Below are positions 7,403 through 16,444 of a stretch of 64,000 nt of DNA, one piece after another; the stretch's first letter is position 1; the number at the start of each line of letters is the position of its first letter. The DNA lies in assembly GCF_000445105.1 (NCBI RefSeq), contig NZ_ATDP01000092.1, positions 124,001 to 188,000 on the forward strand. Reading direction: 5' to 3'. Position numbers and translations under genes: made by a program. The stretch comes from Sphingobium lactosutens DS20. GTDB taxonomy: Bacteria > Pseudomonadota > Alphaproteobacteria > Sphingomonadales > Sphingomonadaceae. The notes beneath the pieces were generated by a model. It worked only from the letters and a program-made list of their open reading frames with translations. It was not told the DNA's origin and did not search any database.

Positions 7403-9651
7403 TGCCCTCCTGCGGCTGAAGGAGCCATAATCGCGGCCGGCTGTCCAGTGGCTGAACGCGGCGCCGCGGCGGGGCGTGGGCTGATCGCAAGGCCGGTGAA
7501 ATGGGCGGCGAAGGCATAGCTGTCGGCATATTCGTCGATCAGCTTGTCGACGGGCTTGCCCGCGCCATGGCCGGCGCGGCTTTCGACCCGCAGCAGGCGC
7601 GGTCGCGCGCCAAGGTCAGCGGCCTGAAGCGCGGCGGCATATTTGAAGCTGTGCGCGGGGACGACGCGGTCGTCGGTGTCGGCGGTGGAGACGAGGATGG
7701 CGGGATAGTCCTTGTCCATCGCGATATTGTGATAGGGCGAATAGCCGTAGAGCAGCGGAAAGGCGCGCCTGTCGGCGGGCGAGCCATAATCGTCGATCCA
7801 GTAGCGGCCGGCGGTGAAGCGATCAAAGCGCAGCATGTCCATGACGCCCACGGCCGGCAGCGCGGCGGCGAACAGGTCGGGCCGCTGGTTCACCACCGCC
7901 CCGACCAGCAGGCCGCCATTGGACCGCCCCTCGATCGCCAAGCCGCCGGGCGGGGTGAAGCCATTGGCCTTGAGATATTCGGCCGCGGCGATGAAATCAT
8001 CGAACACATTCTGCTTGTTGGGGCCGCGCCCGGCATCGTGCCAGGCTCTGCCAAATTCGCCGCCGCCGCGCAGATTGGCGATGGCATAGACCCCGCCCTG
8101 CTCCAGCCAAGCCATGCGGGTCGCGGAATAGCCGGGCGTCAGGCTGATGTTGAAGCCGCCATAGCCATAGAGGATGGTCGGCGCGGCGGTCGCGCTGTCG
8201 GCCAGCGCGGTCTTGCGGATGATGGTGAGCGGGATCGTCGTGCCGTCCTTCGACGGGTAGAGCCGCTGTTCGATGCCATAATCCTGCGGGTCGAACGGCA
8301 GGTCGGGCTGGGCGAAAAGCTGGAACTGGCGGGTCGCGGTGTCGAAACGGTAGATGCTGGCCGGGGTGACGAAGCCGGAAAAGCTGAAAAACGTCTCCGG
8401 ATCGCCCGACCGACCGCCAAAGCCCGCCGCCGTGCCAAAGCCTGGCAGCGGCACGTCGCCGACCTTGCGCCCGTCCAGCTCGACCAGCTCGGCGATCGTC
8501 TGCGCGCCGTTCATCGAGGCGAGGATCAGCCGATCGCCCACCAGCGCGCCGCCCACCAGCGTCTGGTCGCGTTCGGGCACGATTTCCTGTGCCTTGCGGC
8601 GGGGGTTGGCGGCGTCCAGCGTCACGATGCGGCGGCGGGGCGCATGATGATCGGTGAGAAAATAGAGCGTCGCCCCCCGGCTGCCGATCAGCCGCCAGTC
8701 CTGCGCGGGACCGCGGACCAGCCGGCGCAGGACGATGGGGCCGCCGGTCAGGGGCGCGACATGGATTTCGCGGTGCGGGTCGATGCCTTCGAACGAGCTG
8801 ACGACCAGCCAGCGCCCGTCCGCCGTCACCTGCGCCTGATGGCTGAGGCGGGGTCGGTCGGGCGTGGCATAGATCAGCTGATCCTGCGACTGGGGGGCGC
8901 CGATGCGGTGATAATAGAGGCTTTGGCCAAGGTTGGTCGAGCGGAAGGCTTCGCCGGGACCGGGCGCGGCGAAGCGGGAGTAGAAGAAGCCTTCGCTGCG
9001 CCCGTCCCAGGCGGTCTGCGAGAATTTGACCCATTGGACGGCATCGTCGAGCGTGCGGCCGCTGTCGACGTCGATCAGGCGCAGCGTGCGCCAGTCGCTG
9101 CCCGCGTCCTGCACGGCATAGGCAAGCATGCGGCCATCGGGCGAGGGCATCCATTCAGCGAGCGCGCTGGCGCCGTCCTGCGCCCAGCGGTTGGGATCGA
9201 GCAGCAGCCGCTGCGGGCCTGTCAGCCCTTCGCGCACATAAAGCGGCGTCTGGTTTTCCAGCCCCCGATTATAGCCGTAGAAATAACGGCCGCCCGCCTT
9301 TCGCGGGACGGTGTAGCGGCCATGGGCGAAGAGCGCCTGCAAGCGCGTTTTGAGCGCGTCGCGCCCCGGCAGCGCATCGAGATAGCGGCGGGTCAGCGCA
9401 TTTTCCTGCGCCACCCAGTCGCGCACCGCCGGGTCGGCGCGCAGGTCATTTTCCAGCCAGCGATAGGGATCGGCGACCGACACGCCGAAATGATCCTCCA
9501 CTATGTCCTGCCGCAGCGCGCGCGGATAGCGCAGCGCGGGGTCGCTCGCCGCGATGTTCGCGTCGTCGGGATTGGCGCGCAGGATGGCCGGGGCAGCGCC
9601 CAGCCAGAGCGACAGCAGGATCAGGGCAAGGCCGCGCATCCTCTCTTCCAT
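7399..9651 (-). CDS. Prolyl oligopeptidase family serine peptidase (S9A)
   Basis: A 750-aa exported peptidase that should cleave short peptides after proline. The N-terminus has a signal sequence (LALILLSLWLGAAPA); the first ATG at 9651 or the one four codons later may be used. The beta-propeller fills about residues 90-430, with entry motif DPYRWLEND near residue 60. The alpha/beta hydrolase domain has the nucleophile serine in GRSNGG, the aspartate in TDDRVVP and the histidine in RAGHGAG. After the catalytic domain there is a low-complexity Ala/Pro tail of about 30 residues. Family assignment is clear; the natural peptide substrate is unknown. Confidence 0.93.
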   Translation of the reverse strand: MEERMRGLALILLSLWLGAAPAILRANPDDANIAASDPALRYPRALRQDIVEDHFGVSVADPYRWLENDLRADPAVRDWVAQENALTRRYLDALPGRDALKTRLQALFAHGRYTVPRKAGGRYFYGYNRGLENQTPLYVREGLTGPQRLLLDPNRWAQDGASALAEWMPSPDGRMLAYAVQDAGSDWRTLRLIDVDSGRTLDDAVQWVKFSQTAWDGRSEGFFYSRFAAPGPGEAFRSTNLGQSLYYHRIGAPQSQDQLIYATPDRPRLSHQAQVTADGRWLVVSSFEGIDPHREIHVAPLTGGPIVLRRLVRGPAQDWRLIGSRGATLYFLTDHHAPRRRIVTLDAANPRRKAQEIVPERDQTLVGGALVGDRLILASMNGAQTIAELVELDGRKVGDVPLPGFGTAAGFGGRSGDPETFFSFSGFVTPASIYRFDTATRQFQLFAQPDLPFDPQDYGIEQRLYPSKDGTTIPLTIIRKTALADSATAAPTILYGYGGFNISLTPGYSATRMAWLEQGGVYAIANLRGGGEFGRAWHDAGRGPNKQNVFDDFIAAAEYLKANGFTPPGGLAIEGRSNGGLLVGAVVNQRPDLFAAALPAVGVMDMLRFDRFTAGRYWIDDYGSPADRRAFPLLYGYSPYHNIAMDKDYPAILVSTADTDDRVVPAHSFKYAAALQAADLGARPRLLRVESRAGHGAGKPVDKLIDEYADSYAFAAHFTGLAISPRPAAAPRSATGQPAAIMAPSAAGGQ

Positions 9652-9673
9652 GGTCTTTATCTATCACGAAACA

Positions 9674-9702
9674 GGCCGCGCTTCCCTTAAGGAAACGCGG
9701 CC
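9674..9702 (-). terminator. Palindromic terminator after rplQ
   Basis: Near-perfect 29-bp palindrome with arms ggccgcg and cgcggcc around an inner cttccctt/aaggaaa pairing. It lies 44 bp beyond the rplQ stop and just upstream of the prolyl oligopeptidase start. On the minus strand it is followed by TGTTTCG, a weak U tract. The likely role is ending the alpha operon transcript. Confidence 0.65.
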
Positions 9703-9745
9703 CGTCGGTAAAGCATCCCGTCCCGCGCAGCAGGACCGGCGATTA

Positions 9746-10177
9746 TCAGGCGGCTTCGAATTCGTCCTCGTCAGCGCCCTGGACCGGACCGGAATCCTGC
9801 CCCTTGGCATCGACGTCACGGTCGACCAGCTCGATGATCGCCACCGGGGCGGCGTCCGACGCGCGGAAACCGGCCTTGATGACGCGGGTGTAGCCGCCGT
9901 TGCGATCCTTGTAGCGTTCGGCCAGAACTTCGAACAGCTTGGTCAGCTGCGCCTCGTCCTGCAGGCGCGAGCTGGCCAGACGGCGATTGGACAGGCCACC
10001 CTTCTTGGCGAGGGTGATCAGCTTTTCGACGTAGGGACGCAGTTCCTTTGCCTTGGCGGTGCCGGTCAGGATCTGCTCATGCTTGATGAGCGAGGCGGCA
10101 AGGTTGCGCAGCAGGGCGGTGCGATGACCGGAGCTGCGCTGAAGCTTACGATGACCGATTTTATGACGCATGTTCAT
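9746..10177 (-). CDS. rplQ: 50S ribosomal protein L17
   Basis: Large-subunit ribosomal protein, 143 aa. The N-terminus [17 protein letters not shown] is diagnostic; an ATG two codons upstream (MNMRHK) is the annotated first codon. The core ends near residue 120, and an acidic tail ending ADEDEFEAA follows, as in the longer alphaproteobacterial forms. It is the last gene of the alpha operon, separated from rpoA by 200 bp that contain a dispersed inverted repeat. Confidence 0.98.
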   Translation of the reverse strand: MNMRHKIGHRKLQRSSGHRTALLRNLAASLIKHEQILTGTAKAKELRPYVEKLITLAKKGGLSNRRLASSRLQDEAQLTKLFEVLAERYKDRNGGYTRVIKAGFRASDAAPVAIIELVDRDVDAKGQDSGPVQGADEDEFEAA

Positions 10178-10252
10178 TTCCTTCGTTCGTTAAGGGCCCG
10201 TGTGAGGTAGCCCAGACCAGGCGGTGTGATGGATGCCGCCCTTCATCCCTGA

Positions 10253-10370
10253 CCGTTCGTGCTGAGTAGGGACTGAGCGAAGTCGAAGGCCCGTATCGAA
10301 GCCCTTCGCGCCGCGCTCGGTCCTTCGATACGCCGCTTCGACAAGCTCAGCGGCTACTCAGGACGAACGG
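10253..10370. repeat. Dispersed inverted repeat, family A
   Basis: A 118-bp imperfect palindrome whose ends are ccgttcgtgctgagtag and ctactcaggacgaacgg. Inner arms read gcgaagtcgaag and cttcgacaagctcagc. The same family recurs at 46939-47052 and, as a single half, at 45109-45137. It lies between rpoA and rplQ inside an essential operon, so it must permit read-through. Likely a REP-type or non-autonomous element common in sphingomonads. Confidence 0.8.
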
Positions 10371-10377
10371 AGATTTT

Positions 10378-11442
10378 TCAGCCCAGCAGCTCCTGTTCGA
10401 GCTTCTTGGCCATTTCCTCGATATTTTCCGGCGGCCAGCCGGGGATATCCATGCCCAGGCGCAGACCCATGGACGAGAGCACTTCCTTGATTTCGTTCAG
10501 CGACTTGCGACCGAAATTGGGGGTGCGCAGCATCTCGGCCTCGGTCTTCTGGACCAGGTCGCCAATATAGATGATGTTGTCGTTCTTGAGGCAGTTGGCC
10601 GAGCGGACCGACAGTTCCAGTTCGTCCACTTTCTTGAGCAGATAGCGGTTGATCTGGTTGGCGTCGCTTTCGCTTTCCGAAGCGGCGGCGCCAGCGGCAT
10701 GGCCGGCGGCGGGCGCAGCGGCGGGCAGCGCGTCTTCGAAGTGGACGAAGAGCTGAAGCTGGTCCTGCAGGATGCGGGCGGCATAGGCCACCGCGTCTTC
10801 CGGCGTGACGGTGCCGTCGGTTTCGAGCGTCAGCGACAGCTTGTCATAGTCCAGTTCCTGGCCGACGCGGGTGTTATCCACCTTGTAGGCGACCTGGCGC
10901 ACGGGCGAATAGAGCGCATCGACCGGGATGAGGCCGATCGGCGCATCGGCCGGACGGTTGGCGACGGCGGGGACATAGCCCTTGCCCACGTCAGCGGTCA
11001 GTTCCATGTTGAGCGTCGCGCCCTGGTCGAGGTGACAGATCACCAGGTCCGGGTTCATCACTTCGATATCGCCCACGACACTGATGTCGCCGGCCTTCAC
11101 CACGGCAGGGCCGGTGGCGGAAAGCTGAAGCCGCTTGGGGCCTTCGCCTTCCATCTTCAGCGCGACCTGCTTGATGTTGAGGACGATGTCGGTCACGTCT
11201 TCGCGCACGCCGGTCAGCGACGAGAATTCATGCAGGACGTTCTCGATCTTGATCGAGGTGACCGCCGCGCCCTGAAGCGAGGACAGAAGAACCCGACGCA
11301 GCGCGTTGCCGAGCGTCAGGCCGAAACCGCGCTCCAGCGGTTCGGCAACGAACGTCGCCTTGCGCTTGCCGTCGCCCGACGCCTTGATTTCGAGGCTGTT
11401 GGGCTTCTTCAATTCCTGCCAGTTCTTCATGTTGACAGTCAT
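10378..11442 (-). CDS. rpoA: DNA-directed RNA polymerase subunit alpha
   Basis: Alpha subunit (354 aa), the scaffold for RNA polymerase assembly. The start at 11442 gives [15 protein letters not shown], matching the family; the open frame extends 23 codons upstream but without support. The N-terminal domain (about 1-235) has [21 protein letters not shown] linker rich in Ala and Ser carries [15 protein letters not shown]. The C-terminal domain, which binds UP elements and activators, contains [11 protein letters not shown] and [11 protein letters not shown]. It follows rpsK at 120 bp in the alpha operon. Confidence 0.98.
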   Translation of the reverse strand: MTVNMKNWQELKKPNSLEIKASGDGKRKATFVAEPLERGFGLTLGNALRRVLLSSLQGAAVTSIKIENVLHEFSSLTGVREDVTDIVLNIKQVALKMEGEGPKRLQLSATGPAVVKAGDISVVGDIEVMNPDLVICHLDQGATLNMELTADVGKGYVPAVANRPADAPIGLIPVDALYSPVRQVAYKVDNTRVGQELDYDKLSLTLETDGTVTPEDAVAYAARILQDQLQLFVHFEDALPAAAPAAGHAAGAAASESESDANQINRYLLKKVDELELSVRSANCLKNDNIIYIGDLVQKTEAEMLRTPNFGRKSLNEIKEVLSSMGLRLGMDIPGWPPENIEEMAKKLEQELLG

Positions 11443-11562
11443 GTATTTCCCCTGGGGATGGGCCGAAACGCTGTATGATCCTGACCCGACAGGAACGTTC
11501 CGGCGATGCAAACGGGAAAACGGGCGACGCGTCCGCCGCCCGCATGTCAGGCAACGCTGCGG

Positions 11563-11952
11563 TTAGACGCGGCGACGCTTGGACGGACGCACGCCATTGT
11601 GCGGGATCGGCGTGACGTCACGGATCGAGGTGATGTGGAAGCCCACGGCCTGAAGGGCGCGCAGAGCCGATTCACGGCCCGATCCCGGACCCTTGACTTC
11701 GACTTCCAGGGTGCGAACGCCATGTTCGGCCGCCTTGCGGCCAGCGTCTTCGGCGCAGACCTGCGCCGCATAAGGGGTCGACTTGCGGCTACCCTTGAAG
11801 CCCATCATGCCGGCCGAGGACCAGCTGATCGCGTTGCCCTGGGCATCGGTGATGGTGACCATGGTGTTGTTGAAGCTGGCGTTGACGTGCGCGACGCCGG
11901 CCGAGATATTCTTGCGTTCGCGGCGCTTGATGCGCTGAGGTTCGCGTGCCAT
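11563..11952 (-). CDS. rpsK: 30S ribosomal protein S11
   Basis: Small-subunit platform protein of 129 aa, normal length. Recognised by [19 protein letters not shown] and the C-terminal [18 protein letters not shown]. The N-terminal block is basic ([13 protein letters not shown]). It is second in the alpha operon, 111 bp after rpsM, an unusually long gap holding a strong hairpin. Confidence 0.98.
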   Translation of the reverse strand: MAREPQRIKRRERKNISAGVAHVNASFNNTMVTITDAQGNAISWSSAGMMGFKGSRKSTPYAAQVCAEDAGRKAAEHGVRTLEVEVKGPGSGRESALRALQAVGFHITSIRDVTPIPHNGVRPSKRRRV

Positions 11953-12026
11953 TTTGCTGCTCTTCCTACAAAATCTGCTAAGCCTAGGCTGTGCCCAAGG
12001 AGGGCTGCCTCCGGCGGAGTAAGGCT

Positions 12027-12051
12027 GAAAACAGTCCCCCGGACTGTTTTC
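12027..12051 (-). other. Strong hairpin between rpsM and rpsK
   Basis: Perfect 11-bp stem, gaaaacagtcc and ggactgttttc, around a 3-nt loop, in the gap between two ribosomal protein genes. On the minus strand the only U-rich part is inside the 3' arm. It could be a partial terminator, a processing site or a dispersed repeat; the sequence does not decide. Confidence 0.6.
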
Positions 12052-12063
12052 CGGGCGCCTTAC

Positions 12064-12432
12064 TTACTTCTTCTTCCCTGCGATCGGCTTCGCCTTGCCC
12101 TTGCGGGTGCGCGCATTGGTGTGCGTGCGCTGGCCGCGAACCGGCAGGCCCTTGCGATGACGCAGGCCGCGATAGCAGGCGAGGTCCATCAGGCGCTTGA
12201 TGTTCATCGCGGTTTCGCGACGAAGATCACCCTCGACCGTCAGGTCGGCGTCGATGGCTTCGCGGATCTGCAGCACTTCGGCGTCGGACAGGTCCTGCAC
12301 GCGGCGGCTATGGTCGATGCCCAGCTTGTCGGCGATCGACACGGCGGTGTGGCGGCCGATGCCGTGAATGTAGGTGAGCGCGATGATCACGCGCTTGTTG
12401 GTCGGGATGTTGACACCCGCAATACGTGCCAT
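12064..12432 (-). CDS. rpsM: 30S ribosomal protein S13
   Basis: Head protein of the small subunit (122 aa) that contacts tRNA in the P site. Seen from [23 protein letters not shown] and the basic tail [17 protein letters not shown]. It is the first gene of the alpha operon. In many bacteria, including alphaproteobacteria I know, secY and adk come just upstream; here the upstream neighbour is a glutaminyl cyclase gene, so the operon has been separated from the spc operon. The promoter should lie in 12433-12540, but no clear -35/-10 pair was found. Confidence 0.98.
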   Translation of the reverse strand: MARIAGVNIPTNKRVIIALTYIHGIGRHTAVSIADKLGIDHSRRVQDLSDAEVLQIREAIDADLTVEGDLRRETAMNIKRLMDLACYRGLRHRKGLPVRGQRTHTNARTRKGKAKPIAGKKK

Positions 12433-12543
12433 GGTAATTTATTCTCCTGCTCCACAGGGCCGCTTGCGCAACCCTATCTCAAAGCGTCCGGGCCATGCCT
12501 CCCTGGCAAGGAGAAATGGCCGATTTCCTATTCCCTTAGACGC

Positions 12544-12572
12544 AAAAAAGACGGCCAGTGCGAAAAGCACTG
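12544..12572 (-). terminator. Terminator after the ygfZ-glutaminyl cyclase unit
   Basis: Arms cagtgc (12556-12561) and gcactg (12567-12572) with a 5-nt loop; on the minus strand the stem is followed within 5 nt by a six-T run (12544-12549). It lies 54 bp beyond the glutaminyl cyclase stop and upstream of rpsM, insulating the alpha operon. Confidence 0.65.
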
Positions 12573-12625
12573 CCGCTCGCCAGCGTGTTGGGGAGGGTCG
12601 CCATTAGCGATTCGGCATGCCCGAG

Positions 12626-13384
12626 TCAACCGCGCGGCCGGGTTTCCACGCGGATCTCGAACAGTTTGGGCCAATATTTGCCGGTGACGAAAATCCGGTC
12701 GCGCGCGGCGTCATAGGCGATGCCATTGGCCACCGCTTCGCTGTCGGTGACGCCCGCCTTGGCGCGCAGGGGCGCTATGTCGATCCAGTCGATCACCGCG
12801 CCCGACGCCGGGTCGATGCGGGCGATGCGCGTGTCATACCAGATATTGGCCCATATTTCGCCGCGGACATATTCCAGTTCATTGAGGCGCTGCACCGGGC
12901 GGCCGTTCCAGGTGACTGTGATGCGCCGTTGTTCGGCCAGGCTATCGGGATCAAGGAAGCGCAGTTGCGCGGTGCCGTCGCTCATGATGATGTGCCGGCC
13001 ATCCTGCGTCAGCGCCCACCCCTCGCCTTCATAGCGGAATTCGCCCCGGGGCGCGAAGTCGGCCAGCGACCAGAGGAAACCGCGCCGGTGCCGCCAGGTC
13101 AGGCTGACCAGCCGGTCCTTCCAGTTGACGATGCCTTCGCCGAAATAGGGCGGGTCGACGACGCGGCGTTGCAGCACCTTGCCGCTCTTGAGCGCCACCT
13201 TGCGAATATCGGAATGGCCCTCAAGCCCCGTACTCTCATAGAGCGCGCCGTCATGATAGAAGAGCCCCTCGGTAAAGGCGGTCGGGTCATGCGGATAGGT
13301 TTTGACCAGCGTCCAGGGCGTTTCCGCCCGCGCCGGGGCGATGAGGGCATAGGCGGCGAGTACCGCCAGCAAAGCGCGGATCAT
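12626..13384 (-). CDS. Glutaminyl-peptide cyclotransferase (glutamine cyclotransferase family)
   Basis: A 252-aa exported enzyme of the plant/bacterial-type glutaminyl cyclase family, which forms N-terminal pyroglutamate on peptides. The signal peptide is MIRALLAVLAAYALIAPARA. Family hallmarks are PHDPTAFTEGLFY, YESTGLEG, LNELEY and ANGIAYD, all in a five-bladed beta-propeller layout. The gene start overlaps the ygfZ stop by 4 bp, so the two form an operon. The length is normal. A signal peptide suggests it acts in the periplasm; its target peptides are unknown. Confidence 0.88.
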   Translation of the reverse strand: MIRALLAVLAAYALIAPARAETPWTLVKTYPHDPTAFTEGLFYHDGALYESTGLEGHSDIRKVALKSGKVLQRRVVDPPYFGEGIVNWKDRLVSLTWRHRRGFLWSLADFAPRGEFRYEGEGWALTQDGRHIIMSDGTAQLRFLDPDSLAEQRRITVTWNGRPVQRLNELEYVRGEIWANIWYDTRIARIDPASGAVIDWIDIAPLRAKAGVTDSEAVANGIAYDAARDRIFVTGKYWPKLFEIRVETRPRG

Positions 13385-14127
13385 ACCGCCGCTTCCCCCG
13401 CGATCGCGGCGGCCAGCCAGTCGGGCAGCAGCGCGGGGTCCAGCCCCTCCACGCGGCGCAGTTCGATCGACAGGCCAAGGTCGCGCAGCGCGGCGCGCTG
13501 GCGCTTGTCATCGGCCTGGTCGAGCGGGACGGCGACCAGGCGGCGGCTGACCTTGTTGCGATAGTGCATGCGCGCGGTATTTTCCTGGCCGACATAGCAG
13601 CCCTTGTCATAATCGACGCCGCCCAGTTCCTGCGCGTTGGTTTCCAGCCAGAGGATCTGGTCCTGGCCCAGTTCCTCCACGCCTTCGAATATGCCCAGCG
13701 AAAGACGATGGGCGCGGAAGGCGGCAGCGGCCTCCGCCCCCGCGTCGGGGCTGGCCGGCGCGAGCCAGCGATGGCCGAGCGCCGGCAGGCGGGGATCATG
13801 CGGCTTGTCCGCTACCTCCAGCGACCAGTGGACCGCCAGCGCCGCTTCGCGCGCGATCGTCACCTTGCGGCGCAGGCGATAGAGGGTGAGGCGTTTCGCG
13901 AGCGCATCGGCCTGCGCCGCCTCGCAATCGATCAGCACGTCGTCGCCATCCCCCCACAGGATGAAGTCGAACAGCGCCTTCCCCTGCGGCGTCAGCAGCC
14001 CGGTCCAGCGCGGATGATCGGACTGCAAGGTCAGGACGTCGCGCGTGAGCAGGCCCTGGAGGAAGGGGCGCGCCTCCTCCCCCGAAATTCTGAGGAGCGC
14101 GCGGTCAGTGAGGGTGGTGCCGGTCAT
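13381..14127 (-). CDS. ygfZ: YgfZ/GcvT-like folate-binding protein
   Basis: A 248-aa protein that helps iron-sulfur cluster assembly or repair, probably with tetrahydrofolate. The diagnostic motif is KGCYVGQE near residue 168. The N-terminal aminomethyltransferase-like fold starts at MTGTTLTDRALLRISG; the open frame runs further upstream but there it overlaps the divergent pyrC. It is divergently arranged with pyrC across 70 bp and overlaps the downstream glutaminyl cyclase by 4 bp. Confidence 0.9.
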   Translation of the reverse strand: MTGTTLTDRALLRISGEEARPFLQGLLTRDVLTLQSDHPRWTGLLTPQGKALFDFILWGDGDDVLIDCEAAQADALAKRLTLYRLRRKVTIAREAALAVHWSLEVADKPHDPRLPALGHRWLAPASPDAGAEAAAAFRAHRLSLGIFEGVEELGQDQILWLETNAQELGGVDYDKGCYVGQENTARMHYRNKVSRRLVAVPLDQADDKRQRAALRDLGLSIELRRVEGLDPALLPDWLAAAIAGEAAV

Positions 14128-14197
14128 CGGCTTTAGGTAGGACGGCGACAGGACGAAGCCAAGCCGTTCGCGCGGCCAGAGCAGACAGGAATTTGCC

Positions 14198-15529
14198 ATG
14201 ACCCAGACTTTCGACATGATCCTGAAGAACGGCACGGTCCATACGCCCGGCGGCGCGGAGCAGGTCGATGTGGGTGTGCGCGGCGGCAAGGTGGCGGCGA
14301 TCGGCGCCAATCTGGGCGATGCGGGCGAGCTGATCGACTGCACGGGCCTGGACGTGCTGCCCGGCTGCATCGACAGCCAGGTCCATTTCCGCGAACCGGG
14401 GCTGGAGCATAAGGAGGATCTGGAATCGGGCAGCCGCGCTGCGGTGATGGGGGGCATCACCGCCCTGTTCGAAATGCCCAACACCAATCCCAATACCGAC
14501 ACGGCCGAGCAGGTGCACGACAAGCTGAAGCGCGCGCATCATCGCATGTGGTGCGACCATGCCTTTTACGTCGGCGCCACCGCCGACAATGCCGAGCAGC
14601 TGAAGGAGCTGGAGCGGATTCCCGGCACGTCGGGGGTCAAGATCTTCATGGGGGCCTCTACGGGCAGCCTGCTCGTCGACGATGACGATGCATTGTCGCG
14701 CGTGCTGGCGAGCGGCACGCGCCGCGTCGCCATCCATGCCGAGGACGAGGCGCGGATGAACGCGCGCAAGGATTTGCGGGTGGAGGGCGACCCGTCGTCG
14801 CACCCCGTCTGGCGCGACGATGAAAGCGCGATGATCGCCACGAAGCGGATCATCGCGCTGGCCCGCAAGGCGCGGCGGCGCATACATATCTTGCATGTGA
14901 CGACGCCGGCCGAGCTGGAATATATCGGCCAGAACAAGGATATCGCCACCTGCGAGGTGACGCCGCAGCATCTGACGCTGGCGGCCGAGGACGCCTATCC
15001 GCGGCTGGGCACCTATGCGCAGATGAACCCGCCGATCCGCAGCGCCGCCCATCGCGACGGCCTGTGGTTCTGGCTCAATCAGGGGGTGCCCGACGTGCTG
15101 GGCAGCGACCATGCGCCGCACACGATCGAGGAAAAGGCCAAGCCCTACCCCGCCAGCCCCAGCGGCATGCCGGGGGTGCAGACGCTTATCCCGCTGCTGC
15201 TCAACCATGTGGCGCAAGGGCGGCTGACGCTGCGCCGCTTCATCGAGCTGACCTCGTCGGGGCCGCAGCGTGTGTTCGGGCTGGTGGGCAAGGGGCGGAT
15301 CGCCGTCGGCTATGACGCGGATTTCACCGTCGTCGACCTCAAGAAACAATGGACGGTGGACAGGGACTGGCTGGCGTCGCGCTGCGACTGGTCGCCCTTC
15401 GACGGCGATCGGCTGACCGGCAAGGCGGTCGGCACCATCATCCGCGGCAATCGCGTGATGTGGGAGGATGCGCTGGCCAATGCCGCGATCGGCGAGCCGG
15501 TGCGGTTCGAGGCGACCGAATATAGCTGA
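14198..15529 (+). CDS. pyrC: Dihydroorotase
   Basis: Amidohydrolase of pyrimidine synthesis (carbamoyl-aspartate to dihydroorotate), 443 aa. The strand beta-1 metal motif reads DSQVHFREPG, so the first histidine of the usual HxH is glutamine. The other expected metal and catalytic residues are present: Lys in GVKIFMGAST, His in RVAIHAEDE, His in HILHVTT and Asp in LGSDHAPH. I recall similar Q-variants in alphaproteobacterial dihydroorotases, so it is probably active. Allantoinase or hydantoinase activity cannot be excluded by sequence alone. Its 3' end lies 6 bp from the end of the convergent rarD. Confidence 0.85.
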   Translation: MTQTFDMILKNGTVHTPGGAEQVDVGVRGGKVAAIGANLGDAGELIDCTGLDVLPGCIDSQVHFREPGLEHKEDLESGSRAAVMGGITALFEMPNTNPNTDTAEQVHDKLKRAHHRMWCDHAFYVGATADNAEQLKELERIPGTSGVKIFMGASTGSLLVDDDDALSRVLASGTRRVAIHAEDEARMNARKDLRVEGDPSSHPVWRDDESAMIATKRIIALARKARRRIHILHVTTPAELEYIGQNKDIATCEVTPQHLTLAAEDAYPRLGTYAQMNPPIRSAAHRDGLWFWLNQGVPDVLGSDHAPHTIEEKAKPYPASPSGMPGVQTLIPLLLNHVAQGRLTLRRFIELTSSGPQRVFGLVGKGRIAVGYDADFTVVDLKKQWTVDRDWLASRCDWSPFDGDRLTGKAVGTIIRGNRVMWEDALANAAIGEPVRFEATEYS

Positions 15530-15535
15530 ACCGGG

Positions 15536-16444
15536 TCAGGCGGCCGCCACCGCCGTCCGGTTGCGCCGGGCGGTGGCGATGCTGTCGCCGGCAAAGAGGA
15601 TAAGGCCGACCCAGATGAGGCCAAAGCTCAGCATCTGACCGATGCTCAGCGTTTCGCCCAACAGCAGGACGCCGCACAGAAATTGCAGCGTCGGGGCGAT
15701 ATACTGCATCAGCCCCAGCGTGGCCATCGGCAAGCGCTGGGCCGCGGTGGCGAACAGCACCAATGGCACGGTAGTGACGCCGCCCGACAGGATCAGCAGC
15801 AGGCTGGTGGACATATCCTGCCCGAAACCGATGCCGCCATGACTCGCTTCCCAGACCAGATAGGCGATGGCGAGCGGCGCCAGCAGCGCGGTTTCGACGC
15901 CCAGCCCCGTCATCGGCGCGACCGGCGTCAGCTTGCGCAGCAGGCCGTAGAAGGCGAAGCTGAAGGCCAGGGTCAGGCTGATCCAGAGCGTCGTAAGCGC
16001 CGAGGCGGCCAGGATGGCGACGCCGATGGCGGCGAGCGCGATGGCGAGCAGCTGGGGCCGGCGCAACCGTTCCTTGAGCACGAGCACGCCGAGCAGGACA
16101 TTGACCAGCGGATTGAGGAAATAGCCAAGGCTGGCGGCAACGACGTGATTGTCGTTGACGGCCCAGACATAGGTCAGCCAGTTGATCCCGATCATCAGCG
16201 CCGATCCGGCGAGCGCAGCGATCAAGCGGCTATTGCGAAAGGCGGCGCGGAACATCGGCAATGTGCCCCGCCAGGCAAGGATCGGCAGGATCAGCAGCAG
16301 CGACCAGAGGATTCGCTGCGTCACGATTTCCGTGGGATCGACATGATGGAGCAGCCGAAAGAACAGCGGCAGCAATCCCCACAGCCCGTAAGCGGCGGTC
16401 GCGGCCAGCAGGCCGCGCCGCGTTTCGGCGTGGGCCTGCGTCAG
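15536..16444 (-). CDS. rarD: RarD-type EamA family transporter
   Basis: An inner-membrane protein of about 302 aa with ten predicted helices in two EamA repeats. The RarD signature is YGLWGLLPLFFRLL, then TQRILWSLLL and NWLTYVWAVN. No ATG, GTG or TTG is available before the first helix. The best start is CTG at 16444, which overlaps the stop of the upstream small gene as CTGA and has GGAGG about 7 nt upstream. The open frame continues far upstream but has no transporter-like sequence there. The substrate is unknown in this family; the E. coli name came from chloramphenicol sensitivity. Confidence 0.82.
   Translation of the reverse strand: MTQAHAETRRGLLAATAAYGLWGLLPLFFRLLHHVDPTEIVTQRILWSLLLILPILAWRGTLPMFRAAFRNSRLIAALAGSALMIGINWLTYVWAVNDNHVVAASLGYFLNPLVNVLLGVLVLKERLRRPQLLAIALAAIGVAILAASALTTLWISLTLAFSFAFYGLLRKLTPVAPMTGLGVETALLAPLAIAYLVWEASHGGIGFGQDMSTSLLLILSGGVTTVPLVLFATAAQRLPMATLGLMQYIAPTLQFLCGVLLLGETLSIGQMLSFGLIWVGLILFAGDSIATARRNRTAVAAA

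Noticed and set aside
7501..9690. 729-codon open frame antisense to the prolyl oligopeptidase
   Set aside because: The minus-strand gene has signal peptide and full catalytic triad. The antisense product is a composition artefact.
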